Below, in pieces: positions 15,148 to 23,492 of a stretch of 45,628 nucleotides of DNA (positions are counted from its first letter, which is position 1; every line of letters begins with the position of its first letter). The notes under the pieces are model-generated. The model had not been told where the DNA came from and did not search any database. It saw nothing but the letters and a program-made list of their open reading frames with translations. Source of the DNA: Hyphomicrobiaceae bacterium (GTDB lineage: Bacteria; Pseudomonadota; Alphaproteobacteria; Rhizobiales; Hyphomicrobiaceae); NCBI GenBank assembly GCA_020638035.1, contig JACKJI010000016.1, forward strand, positions 1-45,628, in the 5' to 3' direction. The position numbers were made by a program, and so were the translations under genes.

Positions 15148-17260
15148 CGGTGCTGCCACAGAGCTGGCTGAGACCATTTCCATCCTGGGCGACGACATCA
15201 TCGACACCGAGGCGCAACAGCTGGCGGCGGACGAAAAGATCGCCGCGCTGACGCAAGACCTGAAAACACAGCGCGCGCTGACCGATGCGGCGCAACTCGC
15301 GCTGAAGGCGGTGGCGACGGAGCGCGAGACGCTGGCGCGGCTCCTTGTCGTTCCGCGCGACGGTGACCTGCCGGCGATTGTCGACCAGGTGCACGTGGCA
15401 GCGGGCTATGAAGCGGCACTCGGCGCGGCACTCGGTGATGACCTCGACGCACCGGCAGGAACGGATGCCGCCGTGCACTGGGAGTTTGTTCCGACCGGCG
15501 ACGACGATCCCGCCCGCTGCCGGGTGCAGCCCCTTGCGCGCGCGTGCAGGGCTCCCGCCGAGCTGGAGCGGCGACTGGCGCAGGTCGGCGTCGTTGCGCG
15601 CAGCAAGGGCTCTGCTCTGCAGCGCCAGTTGAAGCCAGGCCAACGGCTCGTCAGCCGCGAGGGCGACCTGTGGCGATGGGATGGATTTATTTGCTGCTGC
15701 TGCCAGAAGGTTCCACCGCCGCCGCGCAGCTGCGCCCCAACGCAACCGTCTGGCGGTGATCGAGACGGAAGAGCTGAGGCGCGGGCAAAGCCGAGACTAA
15801 ACGCTCGGCGAGGCTGCAGTCGCCCGCGCACCGCCAGGGCTGCGGAGGCGGAAGAACGCTCGCCCAGACCTGGAAGGCATTGCACTCCGAGCTCACGAAG
15901 CCGCAGGTCACTTGCGCCAGCGCGTGAAGCGCAGCGCGGGCGGGGCCTTGCCGCGATCAGCCGAAGCGCAGGGCCGCGCTCCGAGGACGATCTGGCGTTG
16001 CTCACGAGCAGGCGCCGGAGATGAGATCGCGCGAAGCGCTGGCGCCTCCTGACGAGATTGAAGCGGAACTGGCGGAGGCGCGGCAGACAGCCGAGCAGCA
16101 GCGGGCCATCATTGCGGCGCGCTGGCCGGGTGGCCATTATCGCAGGCACGCGCCGCAGCCGGGAAAGAACGGCGGACGGCGCATCTGACCGTGATCGCTG
16201 GCAAACTGCGCGATGACCAATGCGGGCAACCGGTCTGAGGCGGCTCCAGGAACGCGTATCAGCCGCAACGCGCGCCAGCTGGAACTCTCATGATCTGCCG
16301 GCGAAGCTGGAGAACGCAGCGCACGGGGCCTACTCTGACCTGGTCAGGCTCGCGGAGAGGCAGCCGGGCGGCGGCCTGCTGCTGGCGGAAGCGACGCGTG
16401 CGAGGCGCTCCGGAGCTGCTGCAGGGGGCGAGTTGCCGCTGCCGCGCGAGGCCCGTGCACGCATCGAAGCGCAACTGGAAGCGGCGCGCGAACGCCGCAG
16501 CGCTGAGGTGCGGCGCATCCGCGAGACGCTCGGCATCATTCCTGAAGGCTGTCTTCCGCTCGCCGGGATCGAAGCGGATGCCGAATTGCCGGCACTCATC
16601 AGGGTGGGCGGCAGCTCCGCCAAACAAAACCGATCGCGACCGGCTTGGTGGCGTCAATCTCGCTGCCGATGACGAGCTGACGGCGATGGCCGAGCAGTTC
16701 GAAACACTCGACGCCGAGCGCCGCGACGTGGAAGAGGCGGTGGCCAAACTGCGCGGCGCGATCGGTCAGTTGAACCGCGAGGCCAAGAAGCGCCTCGACA
16801 GCGTTCAGTCAGTCAACGGGCATTTCGCGCGGCTGTTCACCACGCTGTTCGGCGGCGGCGAGGCACGGCTCGAAATGATCGAGGGCGAAGACCCTCTGGA
16901 AGGTGGGCTTGAGATCATCGCCAAGCCGCCCGGCAAGAAGCCGGCGACACTGTCGCTGTTGTCGGGCAGCGAGCAGACACTGGCAGCCTGTCGCTCATTT
17001 CGCGGTGTTCCTGACAGACCGTCGCCGATCTGCGTGCTGGACGAGAATAAAGGCACATGGACGACGCCGGCATCGATCGCTTCTGCTGCACGCTGATGGA
17101 AGTGGCGTGGTTGCGGCGTGCGCTTCCTTATTCATCGCACCGTCGGTGACCGTAATAACGCGGGCAGCTGTTCAGGGGTAACGATGGCGGAAAAAAGGCG
17201 TCACCGGCTCGTTTCCGTCAACCGCCGAGGACCGCGCCGGCTTCCCTGGAGGCCGGGTAA
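15148..17260 (+). pseudogene. smc: Frameshifted distal part of smc (hinge, second coiled coil, C-terminal head)
   Basis: The missing part of SMC can be followed through all three frames. It includes LAETISILGDDIIDTEAQQLAADEKIAAL and hinge residues VDQVHVAAGYEAALGAALGDDLDAP and PGQRLVSREGDLWRWDGF up to about 15690. Further on are NRLAVIETEELRRGQSR in the next frame, LTAMAEQFETLDAERRDVEEAVAKLRGAIGQLNREAKKR, and HFARLFTTLFGGGEARLEMIEGEDPLEGGLEI. The C-terminal head follows. The ABC signature reads LLSGSEQTL instead of LSGGEQ, and Walker B reads VLDENKGT where VLDEVDAPLDD is expected. The end (GVTMAEK..., then a frame change to AGF-LEAG-stop at 17258-17260) is recognisable. I count at least eight frame changes. 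Confidence 0.8.
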
Positions 17261-17584
17261 GTTGCAACACGCCTGGGGGCATCCGCTGATGATGCGGTCC
17301 CGGCAGACGAGCAGGCGTCTTCTACAGGCAATTAGTGCTCCCGGCCTGTCGCGACCGCCCAGGGCGGCCTGCGCTGGCAAGACCGCAACCGCTGGCTGGC
17401 CGCCATAACGCCTTGCCGGGCTGGCGCCCGGCCATTCATATTCGCGGTCTGAAGACAGCTAATTCAGGCGGTACTTTATATTCGCGACGTTTGTCGGGGG
17501 CGGTTTTGCACCGGCACCCTATGATTTTCCTGGTGCGCGTTCAGCCCGCGCCTGGAAACCAGGTTCTCGTTTGCGGGGTCACGC
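17261..17584 (+). other. Intergenic leader of the Fo ATPase operon
   Basis: This 324-base stretch lies between the end of the smc remnant and the probable original start of atpI. It shows a few short GC-rich inverted repeats but no credible gene. Promoter elements for the atp operon would be expected in the AT-richer second half (about 17455-17530), where TTGTCG at about 17490 and CCCTAT at about 17517 are present, but the match to a sigma-70 promoter is weak. Confidence 0.4.
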
Positions 17585-17601
17585 ATGTCAGAATTCCGAG
17601 G

Positions 17602-17997
17602 ATGGGACGACCGCGACCGAGGAAGAATAAATATCAGGATATCGCTCAATTCGAGCGCAGGGTTTCCGAGCTCGACAAGAAGCTTGGAAAGGTCCGCGCC
17701 GAGAAGGCTGCCGAGGCCGTATCGCATGGCGGCTCCGCCGTTGGCGGGCGCGGCATGAGTTATGGTTTCAGGATCGGCTCCGAGTTCGTCGGGGCCATTC
17801 TTGTGGGTGCTGCCATAGGTTATGGCCTGGATCTCCTTCTGGGCACGAAGCCGTGGCTACTACTGTTGTTCTTCTTGTTGGGCTTCGCCGCCGGGGTGCT
17901 CAACGTGATGCGCGGATATCAGCAGTTGCAGGGCGATATCTCGCGCGAGACCGGCGGTAACATCGGCCACTCCGTGCCGGACAACGACGACGATTGA
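17602..17997 (+). CDS. atpI: ATP synthase protein I (AtpI); likely 5' frameshift
   Basis: Small membrane protein encoded first in many Fo operons, thought to help assembly of the c-ring. From the ATG at 17602 it has 131 residues: a charged segment KYQDIAQFERRVSELDKKLGKVRAEK, then SYGFRIGSEFVGAILVGAAIGYGLDLLLG and PWLLLLFFLLGFAAGVLNVMR, two transmembrane helices, and an acidic end. An ATG at 17585 reads MSEFRGWDDRDRGR in another frame and would join NKYQDIAQF if one A were added in AGAATAAA near 17630. That is the likely original N-terminus. Stop at 17997; atpB starts 19 bases later. Confidence 0.85.
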   Translation: MGRPRPRKNKYQDIAQFERRVSELDKKLGKVRAEKAAEAVSHGGSAVGGRGMSYGFRIGSEFVGAILVGAAIGYGLDLLLGTKPWLLLLFFLLGFAAGVLNVMRGYQQLQGDISRETGGNIGHSVPDNDDD

Positions 17998-18016
17998 CAA
18001 CCTTTGGGGGTTGAAC

Positions 18017-18832
18017 GTGGCATCTGAATCTCATGGCGGCGGCGGCATGCCGGATCCGATCCATCAGTTCGAGATCAAGCGCATTGTTCCGCTGGACCTG
18101 TTCGGCCTCGATGCCACCTTCACCAACTCCGCCCTGTTCATGCTGCTGGCGGTGGTGCTGATTGCAGGGTTCCTGATCTTCTCGATGCAGGGCCGCTCGC
18201 TGGTGCCGACGCGACTGCAGTCGCTCGCGGAGATGCTTTACGAGTTTGTCGCCAACATGGTGCGCGACACCATGGGTGGGCACAGCCATGACGATGGTCA
18301 TGGCCACAGCCACGAGCACGGCTACATGAAGTTCTTCCCGCTCGTGTTCACGATCTTCATCTTCATTCTGACGCTCAACATGCTGGGCATGATCCCGGGC
18401 TTCTTCACGTCTACCAGCCACCTGGCGGTGACGGCGGGTCTCGCTCTGCTTGTTTTCGTCACGGTGCTGATCGTCGGCTTCGCCAAGAACGGCCTTGGTT
18501 TCCTCAACCTGTTCGTTCCCTCCGGCGTGCCGATCTACGTGCTGCCGCTGGTGGTGGCGATCGAGATCATCTCGTTCCTGTCGCGGCCGATCTCGCACTC
18601 GGTGCGTCTGTTCGCCAACATGCTCGCCGGCCACATCACGCTCAAGGTGTTTGCGGGCTTCATCATCATGCTGCTTGGCGCCGGAGGCGCCTACGGCGTG
18701 CTGTCGATCCTGCCACTTTCCATGGCCACCGCGCTCACAGCGCTGGAGTTCCTGGTCGCCTTCCTGCAGGCCTACGTGTTCGCCATGCTGACCTGCATGT
18801 ACCTCAACGACGCGCTCCATCCGGGCCACTGA
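18017..18832 (+). CDS. atpB: F-type ATP synthase subunit a (AtpB) with a His-rich loop
   Basis: Membrane subunit a of the Fo proton channel. With the GTG at 18017 (GGGGG ribosome site 7 bases upstream) it has 271 residues. The N-terminus MPDPIHQFEIKRIVPLDLFG and the channel block ISHSVRLFANMLAGH with the essential Arg197 are typical of alphaproteobacteria. Unusual is a run HSHDDGHGHSHEHG at about 89-102, with six histidines, between the first and second transmembrane segments where relatives have a short linker. Its effect is unknown. A TTG at 18011 is an alternative start. Followed by atpE after 66 bases. Confidence 0.95.
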   Translation: MASESHGGGGMPDPIHQFEIKRIVPLDLFGLDATFTNSALFMLLAVVLIAGFLIFSMQGRSLVPTRLQSLAEMLYEFVANMVRDTMGGHSHDDGHGHSHEHGYMKFFPLVFTIFIFILTLNMLGMIPGFFTSTSHLAVTAGLALLVFVTVLIVGFAKNGLGFLNLFVPSGVPIYVLPLVVAIEIISFLSRPISHSVRLFANMLAGHITLKVFAGFIIMLLGAGGAYGVLSILPLSMATALTALEFLVAFLQAYVFAMLTCMYLNDALHPGH

Positions 18833-18898
18833 CCGGCGGCCGCGCGGACGACACGCTTCAACCCATTAGCACTCATCCAAACGTCAAGGAGAACAACC

Positions 18899-19123
18899 AT
18901 GGATCCCGCTTCCGCCAAGCTCATCGGTGCCGGTCTTGCCGCCATCGGCACGGGTGCTGCCGCTATCGGCGTCGGCAACCTGTTCGGCCAGTTCCTGCAG
19001 GGCGCGCTGCGCAATCCGTCCGCTTCCGACGGCCAGTTCGGCCGCCTGATTTTCGGCTTCGCGGTGACGGAAGCTCTCGGCATCTTCGCGCTGCTGATCG
19101 CGTTCCTGCTGCTGTTCACCTGA
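18899..19123 (+). CDS. atpE: F-type ATP synthase subunit c (AtpE)
   Basis: Proteolipid subunit forming the rotating c-ring. It has 74 residues in two hydrophobic helices joined by the polar loop ALRNPSASDGQ. The proton-carrying carboxylate is Glu58 in the second helix (FAVTEALGIFALL). The N-terminus MDPASAKLIGAGLAAIG is typical of alphaproteobacteria. An AAGGAG ribosome site precedes the ATG. A strong hairpin follows the stop. Confidence 0.98.
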   Translation: MDPASAKLIGAGLAAIGTGAAAIGVGNLFGQFLQGALRNPSASDGQFGRLIFGFAVTEALGIFALLIAFLLLFT

Positions 19124-19145
19124 TCCTTGTGACCAGACCCTGATG

Positions 19146-19181
19146 CATCACGGCGCGGCCATAGCGGCCCGCGCCGTGATG
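19146..19181 (+). promoter_or_regulatory. Hairpin between atpE and atpF'
   Basis: Perfect 13-base arms CATCACGGCGCGG (19146-19158) and CCGCGCCGTGATG (19169-19181) enclose a 10-base segment CCATAGCGGC that can pair further. There is no T-run. It lies 23 bases after the atpE stop. Because subunit c is needed in many more copies than b or b', a 3' stabilising hairpin or partial terminator here would fit; that function is inferred. Confidence 0.6.
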
Positions 19182-19224
19182 TAACTTCGAGCACAAGCTT
19201 CGATTCCAGCGCAACGGACAGGCC

Positions 19225-19767
19225 ATGGCTCAACCGCACAACGCTCAACAGCACAATACCGAAACGGGCGTGCCGCACGACGCCGGGCACAAGGGCGCTT
19301 TTCCGCCGCTCGATCCCAACAACTTCGCACCGCAGCTCATCTGGCTCGCGATCACGTTCGCGCTGCTCTACTGGCTGCTCTCCAAGATTGCTCTGCCACG
19401 CATCGGCGAAGTGATCGAAGAGCGCCGCGACCGCATCCAGCGTGACCTGGACGCGGCGGAGGCCTTGAAGTCGGAGACGGAGAGGGCGATCCGCGACTAC
19501 GAGCAATCGCTCGCCGACGCGCGGACGAAAGCTGGCGGCATTGCGCGCGAGACACGTGAAAAGCTCGCCCAGCAGACCGACAACAAGCGTCGTGACAGCG
19601 AAGCCCAGGTTGCCGCGAAGATCGCGGAGGCCGAAGGCCGAATCGCCGATATGAAGGCGAATGCGCTTGCCTCCGTGTCGGATATCGCCTCGGAGACGGC
19701 CAGCGCCATCGTTGCCAAGCTGATCGGCGACAACGTCAGCGCGGCGGAAGCCAAGAAGCACCTCTAG
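19225..19767 (+). CDS. atpF': F-type ATP synthase subunit b' (AtpF2/AtpG)
   Basis: One of the two different peripheral-stalk b subunits found in alphaproteobacteria and phototrophs. It has 180 residues: a polar N-terminal extension (1-35, rich in His/Gln/Asn), one transmembrane helix at about 37-55 (LIWLAITFALLYWLLSKIALP), then a long charged helix to the C-terminus (RIGEVIEERRDRIQRDLDAAEALK onward). The family block FAPQLIWLAITF supports b' rather than b. It precedes atpF with repeat sequences between the two. Confidence 0.93.
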   Translation: MAQPHNAQQHNTETGVPHDAGHKGAFPPLDPNNFAPQLIWLAITFALLYWLLSKIALPRIGEVIEERRDRIQRDLDAAEALKSETERAIRDYEQSLADARTKAGGIARETREKLAQQTDNKRRDSEAQVAAKIAEAEGRIADMKANALASVSDIASETASAIVAKLIGDNVSAAEAKKHL

Positions 19768-19867
19768 AGCGCGTTCACTTTTGGCGGAAACGCAGGCGCG
19801 CTCTTGTCGTTTAGTTTGGAGCACGTTTTTCAAGCTGAGCCGCGATGCACTTCAGCTGAACGCGCTC
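19767..19867. repeat. Two adjacent copies of a short dispersed palindromic repeat
   Basis: Directly after the atpF' stop lie two units with inverted ends: GAGCGCG...CGCGCTC at 19767-19803, and GAGCACG...CGCGCTC at 19819-19867. The second contains GCTGAGCCGCGATGCACTT then CAGCT, closely matching a unit at 31566-31614. They fill the atpF'-atpF gap and would form hairpins in the transcript. The repeat belongs to a family seen elsewhere in this window. Confidence 0.65.
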
Positions 19868-19896
19868 CAGCCGAGCCCCACCGGGAGGCCCACGTC

Positions 19897-20394
19897 ATGG
19901 CAGTTTTCACCTATGGCACCGCCGAGTTCTGGGTGCTCATCGCCTTCTTGCTGTTCTTTGCCATCGTCTTCTACCTGAAGGTGCCGGCGCAGCTCGCCCA
20001 GTCGCTCGATGCACGGGCCGATACGATCAAGAAGGAGCTCGACGACGCGCGGCTGCTGCGCGAGGAGGCTCAGGCACTGCTCGCCGACTACCAGAAGAAG
20101 AGCCGCGAGGCGGAAGAAGAAGCCAAGGCGATCGTCGAGCAGGCGCGCCGGGAGGCGGAATCGCTTGCCACCGAAACCCAGAAGCAGCTTGCCGACTCTG
20201 TCACGCGGCGCACCAAGATGGCCGAGGACAAGATCTCGCGCGCCGAGGCCCAGGCCCTCGCTGAAGTGCGCGGTGCCGCAGTCGACGCGGCCCTTAAAGC
20301 TGCTGAAAAGATCCTTGCCAGCAAGGTGAGCGGCGCCAAATCCGACGAACTCATCAAGCAGAGCCTCGCGGACATCAAGGCAAAGCTCAACTGA
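19897..20394 (+). CDS. atpF: F-type ATP synthase subunit b (AtpF)
   Basis: Peripheral-stalk subunit b. From the ATG at 19897 it has 165 residues: N-terminal transmembrane helix at about 9-27 (AEFWVLIAFLLFFAIVFYLK), then VPAQLAQSLDARADTIKKELDDARLLREEAQALLADYQKK and a long charged coiled coil ending DIKAKLN. The frame is open upstream to 19804 through the repeat, but the family N-terminus fixes the later start. Last gene of the Fo operon; the F1 genes are not in this window, as is usual in alphaproteobacteria. Confidence 0.95.
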   Translation: MAVFTYGTAEFWVLIAFLLFFAIVFYLKVPAQLAQSLDARADTIKKELDDARLLREEAQALLADYQKKSREAEEEAKAIVEQARREAESLATETQKQLADSVTRRTKMAEDKISRAEAQALAEVRGAAVDAALKAAEKILASKVSGAKSDELIKQSLADIKAKLN

Positions 20395-20446
20395 GCGGAC
20401 CGTGCGGACACAAGCTCCGCTCCACCGTTCGCAAGCTCATCAATAA

Positions 20447-20545
20447 GAGCGCGGTTTGCCGTTCATCGAGCGGCAGTCGCGCTCTAATCATGTGTGGGGC
20501 ATGTTCTTCACGCTGATGCGCCGCGCACGTCCACGGAACATGCTC
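20447..20545. repeat. Pair of short dispersed palindromic repeats between convergent genes
   Basis: Two inverted-end units lie between the convergent atpF and comM-like genes: GAGCGCG...CGCGCTC at 20447-20484 (inner arms TTTGCC/GGCAGT partly pair) and GCATGTTC...GAACATGC at 20499-20543, followed by TC. They could serve as a bidirectional terminator, but neither has a clear T-run. They share the GAGCRYG/CRYGCTC ends of the family at 19767 and 31513. Confidence 0.5.
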
Positions 20546-20594
20546 GGACTGCATTCCTCCTCAACTCCCTCTCATTTTCGTTGTAGCCCCTTCC

Positions 20595-22124
20595 TCACGC
20601 CGCCTGCCGTTGCCGGAGTGTCTCGCCGCGATAGCTCAGTGCCTCGGCAATCTGGATGCGTCCGACGTCCTCGGCACCGTCGAGATCGGCCAGCGTGCGC
20701 GCCACCTTGAGTGTGCGATGGAACCCGCGCGCAGAAAGCCCTAGCCGCTCAGCAGCCTGGCGCAACAGCGCGGTACCCTCCGCATCCGGCATGGCGATCT
20801 CTTCCAGGAGTCGGCCCGAGCAGTCGGCATTGGTTCGCATGCCCCTGGCGCCGAGCGCAGCGAAACGCTCGCGCTGGCGCTGCCGGGCGGCCGAGACCCG
20901 AGCGCGCACCTCGGCGCTACCCTCATGCGGCGAAGGCAGCACGAGGTCCGCCGCTGAGACGGCCGGAACCTCGATCTGCAGATCGATACGGTCGAGCAAC
21001 GGTCCGGAGACACGTGACTGATAGTCCTCCGCGCAGCGGGGCCCGCGCTTGCAGGACTGACCGGGTGAGCCGCCACCGCAGCGGCACGGGTTCATCGCAG
21101 CGACGAGCTGGATGCGCGAGGGATAGGTGATGCGATGATTGGCGCGCGCGATCACCGTCTCGCCCGTTTCGAGCGGCTGTCGCAAACCATCCAGGACCTG
21201 CGGCGTGAACTCCGGCAGCTCATCGAGGAAGAGAACGCCCAGATGCGCCAGCGACACCTCGCCCGGCCGCGGCCGCGTACCGCCACCCACGAGCGCTGCC
21301 ATGCTCGCCGAATGGTGCGGCGCGCGGAATGGACGCTCGGTGGCGAGCTTGCCGCCCGACAGCTCGCCCGCCAGCGAATGCACCATGGAGACTTCGAGCA
21401 TCTCTTCCGGCAACAATGGCGGCAGGATCGAGGGCAGGCGCGCGGCCAGCATCGACTTGCCGGAGCCTGGCGGGCCGATCATCAAGAGGTTGTGGCCGCC
21501 GGCCGCCGCGATTTCCAGTGCCCGCTTGGCGCTCTCCTGGCCCTTGATGTCCTTGAGATCGGCAAGGATACCGGTTGGCCGTTCCAGGTTGGGCTTCGGC
21601 CGCGACAGGGTCTGCAGCCCCTTGAAGTGGTTGACGAGCGAGAGCAGATGCGGGGCTGCCAGCACGTCGAAATCCTCACCCGCCCAGGCGGCTTCCGGAC
21701 CCACATCCTTGGGGCAGATCAGCCCCTTCTTGAGCGCGTTGGCACCGATCGCCGCCGGCAGTGCGCCGGGCACAGCGCGGATGGCACCATCGAGGGCCAG
21801 CTCGCCGATCGCCGCGAAACCGGCAATCGCATCTGGCGCCACCGCCCCCATCGCCGACATCAGGGCGAGGACGATCGGCAGGTCGAAATGGCTGCCTTCC
21901 TTAGGCAGGTCGGCCGGCGCCAGATTGACGGTAAGATGCTTGTAGGGGAGGCCGAGGCCGACGGCGTGCAGGGCATTCCGCACCCGCTCGCGGCTTTCAG
22001 CCACCGCCTTGTCCGGCAAACCGACGATTGCGAAAGCCGGGGCACCCGGCGTGATGCGGACCTGCACCTCGACATGCCGTGCCTCGATGCCGACGAAAGC
22101 CAGTGTCGAGATCTGCCCGTACAT
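20595..22124 (-). CDS. comM: YifB/ComM-family Mg-chelatase-like AAA+ ATPase
   Basis: AAA+ protein of the YifB/ComM family; ComM is a helicase that promotes branch migration during natural transformation, while many family members are uncharacterised. It has 509 residues: an N-terminal Lon-like fold domain (GIEARHVEVQVRITPGAPAFAIVGLPDKAVAESRERVRNAL and VNLAPADLPKEGSHFDLPI). Next is the AAA+ core with Walker A GPPGSGKS, RPFRAPHHSAS, LAHLGVLFLDELPEF and a cysteine cluster CRCGGG...CKRGPRC. The C-terminal domain (SARGFHRTLKVARTLADL) is typical. Complete length, convergent with the atp operon. The symbol is by family; natural competence is not implied. Confidence 0.9.
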   Translation of the reverse strand: MYGQISTLAFVGIEARHVEVQVRITPGAPAFAIVGLPDKAVAESRERVRNALHAVGLGLPYKHLTVNLAPADLPKEGSHFDLPIVLALMSAMGAVAPDAIAGFAAIGELALDGAIRAVPGALPAAIGANALKKGLICPKDVGPEAAWAGEDFDVLAAPHLLSLVNHFKGLQTLSRPKPNLERPTGILADLKDIKGQESAKRALEIAAAGGHNLLMIGPPGSGKSMLAARLPSILPPLLPEEMLEVSMVHSLAGELSGGKLATERPFRAPHHSASMAALVGGGTRPRPGEVSLAHLGVLFLDELPEFTPQVLDGLRQPLETGETVIARANHRITYPSRIQLVAAMNPCRCGGGSPGQSCKRGPRCAEDYQSRVSGPLLDRIDLQIEVPAVSAADLVLPSPHEGSAEVRARVSAARQRQRERFAALGARGMRTNADCSGRLLEEIAMPDAEGTALLRQAAERLGLSARGFHRTLKVARTLADLDGAEDVGRIQIAEALSYRGETLRQRQAA

Positions 22125-22273
22125 GCCGCGCCCCTCACGCTCCAGGGGCTCCAGTGCCCCGACGGAACGGCGTCACGCCCTCCCGAGTTGCATGAGCCTA
22201 GTCCGCTCGCTGATGAAAAGCAAGAACAAAGAATGAACTTCTTGACAGCATGACCAGAGCGACATCGAGCGGC

Positions 22274-23242
22274 TCACGACGGCGTCGCCGCCACTTTCTC
22301 CTCGATCGCGTCCCAGATCATCGCCGAAATGTCGGGGCCACCGTGCTGCTTGATGTGGCGGATGCCGGTGGGGGAGGTGACATTGATCTCAGTGAGATAA
22401 GGCCCGATCACGTCGATGCCGGTGAAGATGAGGCCGCGGCGTTTCAGCTCCGGGCCAAGTCGGGCGCAGATTTCCTTGTCGCGCGCCGTCAGCTCAACCG
22501 CCGCCGCCGTGCCGCCGACGTGAAGGTTGGAGCGCGTCTCACCCTCAGCCGGAATGCGGTTGATGACACCCGCCAGCTCACCGTCGACCAGGATGATGCG
22601 CTTGTCGCCTGCGCGTACTTCGGGCCGGTACTCCTGCACCATGAACGGCTCGCGGAAGATCGTCTGGAACAGCTCGACGAGCGAACCCAGATTGGTGTCC
22701 TCAGGCCGGATGCGGAACACCGAGGCGCCGCCGTTGCCGTAGAGCGGTTTCAAGATGATGTCGTGATAGCGGGCGCGGAAGGCCTGCACGTCGGCAAGCG
22801 AGCGCGTCACCATGGTCGGCGGCATCAGGTCGAGAAAATCCAGCACCCATAGCTTTTCCGGCGCATTGCGCACCTCGCGCGGGTCGTTCACCACCAGCGT
22901 CTTCGGATGAATGCGCTCCAGCAGGTGGGTCGACGTGATGTAGGCCATGTCGAAGGGCGGGTCCTGACGCAAGAGCACGACGTCGAACGTCGACAGGTCC
23001 TCAGTCCGGCATTCGAGCAGCTCGAAATGATCGCCTTCGCGGTCGACTACCTTGATGCCGCATCCGGATGCCTTCAGCACGGCCCCGTCGAGCGTCAACG
23101 CCTGGGGCAGGTAGTAGAAAAGATCATGCTCGCGCGCCTGCGCCTCGAGCAGCAGAGCAAACGTCGAATCACCGCGGATATCGATGCGATCGATGGGGTC
23201 CATCTGGCAGGCGACACGCAAGGGGCGGCGGGGTTTGGACAT
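22274..23242 (-). CDS. gshB: Glutathione synthetase
   Basis: ATP-grasp enzyme that joins gamma-glutamylcysteine and glycine to make glutathione. It has 322 residues. Diagnostic stretches are QMDPIDRIDIRGDSTFALLLEAQ, RQDPPFDMAYITSTHLLE, VVNDPREVRNAPEKLWVLDF, LKPLYGNGGASVFRI and TGIDVIGPYLTEINVTSPTGIRH, all conserved in GshB. It lies between the comM-like gene and the small coiled-coil gene, a common arrangement in Hyphomicrobiales. No abnormality seen. Confidence 0.97.
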   Translation of the reverse strand: MSKPRRPLRVACQMDPIDRIDIRGDSTFALLLEAQAREHDLFYYLPQALTLDGAVLKASGCGIKVVDREGDHFELLECRTEDLSTFDVVLLRQDPPFDMAYITSTHLLERIHPKTLVVNDPREVRNAPEKLWVLDFLDLMPPTMVTRSLADVQAFRARYHDIILKPLYGNGGASVFRIRPEDTNLGSLVELFQTIFREPFMVQEYRPEVRAGDKRIILVDGELAGVINRIPAEGETRSNLHVGGTAAAVELTARDKEICARLGPELKRRGLIFTGIDVIGPYLTEINVTSPTGIRHIKQHGGPDISAMIWDAIEEKVAATPS

Positions 23243-23434
23243 CGATGTGACGTGCTCCAGTGCTGACAGATGTTTGAGCTTGCAGAAGAACTCACGAATG
23301 CCGCCGTCCGACCTTGCGCCGAGGGCGCCGACGGCACGCGAGGCAAGCCCGCCCGGACGGCGAAGTCAACCGCGTTGATGACATGGCGGAGCGACAAGGG
23401 CCGGCGCTTCGAGCGGCGGGGCGAAAAATGGAAA

Positions 23435-23450
23435 TTAACGGGTCGTTAAC
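23435..23450 (+). promoter_or_regulatory. CtrA-type binding box
   Basis: The sequence TTAACGGGTCGTTAAC contains two TTAA half-sites separated by 7 bases, a full match to the alphaproteobacterial CtrA consensus TTAA-N7-TTAAC, and it is palindromic, so it fits on both strands. It lies 43 bases upstream of the small gene starting at 23493 and about 195 bases upstream of gshB on the other strand. Cell-cycle control of one or both genes is inferred. Confidence 0.6.
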
Positions 23451-23492
23451 CGGATCAGCCGACGGTTGAGCCTCATTCAGGGAGGCTGGACC

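Noticed and set aside
13456..15207. Long open frame on the minus strand opposite smc
   Set aside because: It is the antisense image of the smc coiled coil, whose GC-rich codons suppress stops in the opposite strand. It is Arg/Leu-rich with no domain, and smc on the plus strand is unmistakable.
17900..18829. Long minus-strand open frame opposite atpB, rich in Glu, Arg and His
   Set aside because: It is an antisense shadow of atpI/atpB; its His/Glu runs come from the atpB histidine codons read backwards. The Fo subunit is certain.
19767..20545. CRISPR array
   Set aside because: The repeated units are palindromic, vary in sequence and spacing and lack uniform spacers, and there are no cas genes.
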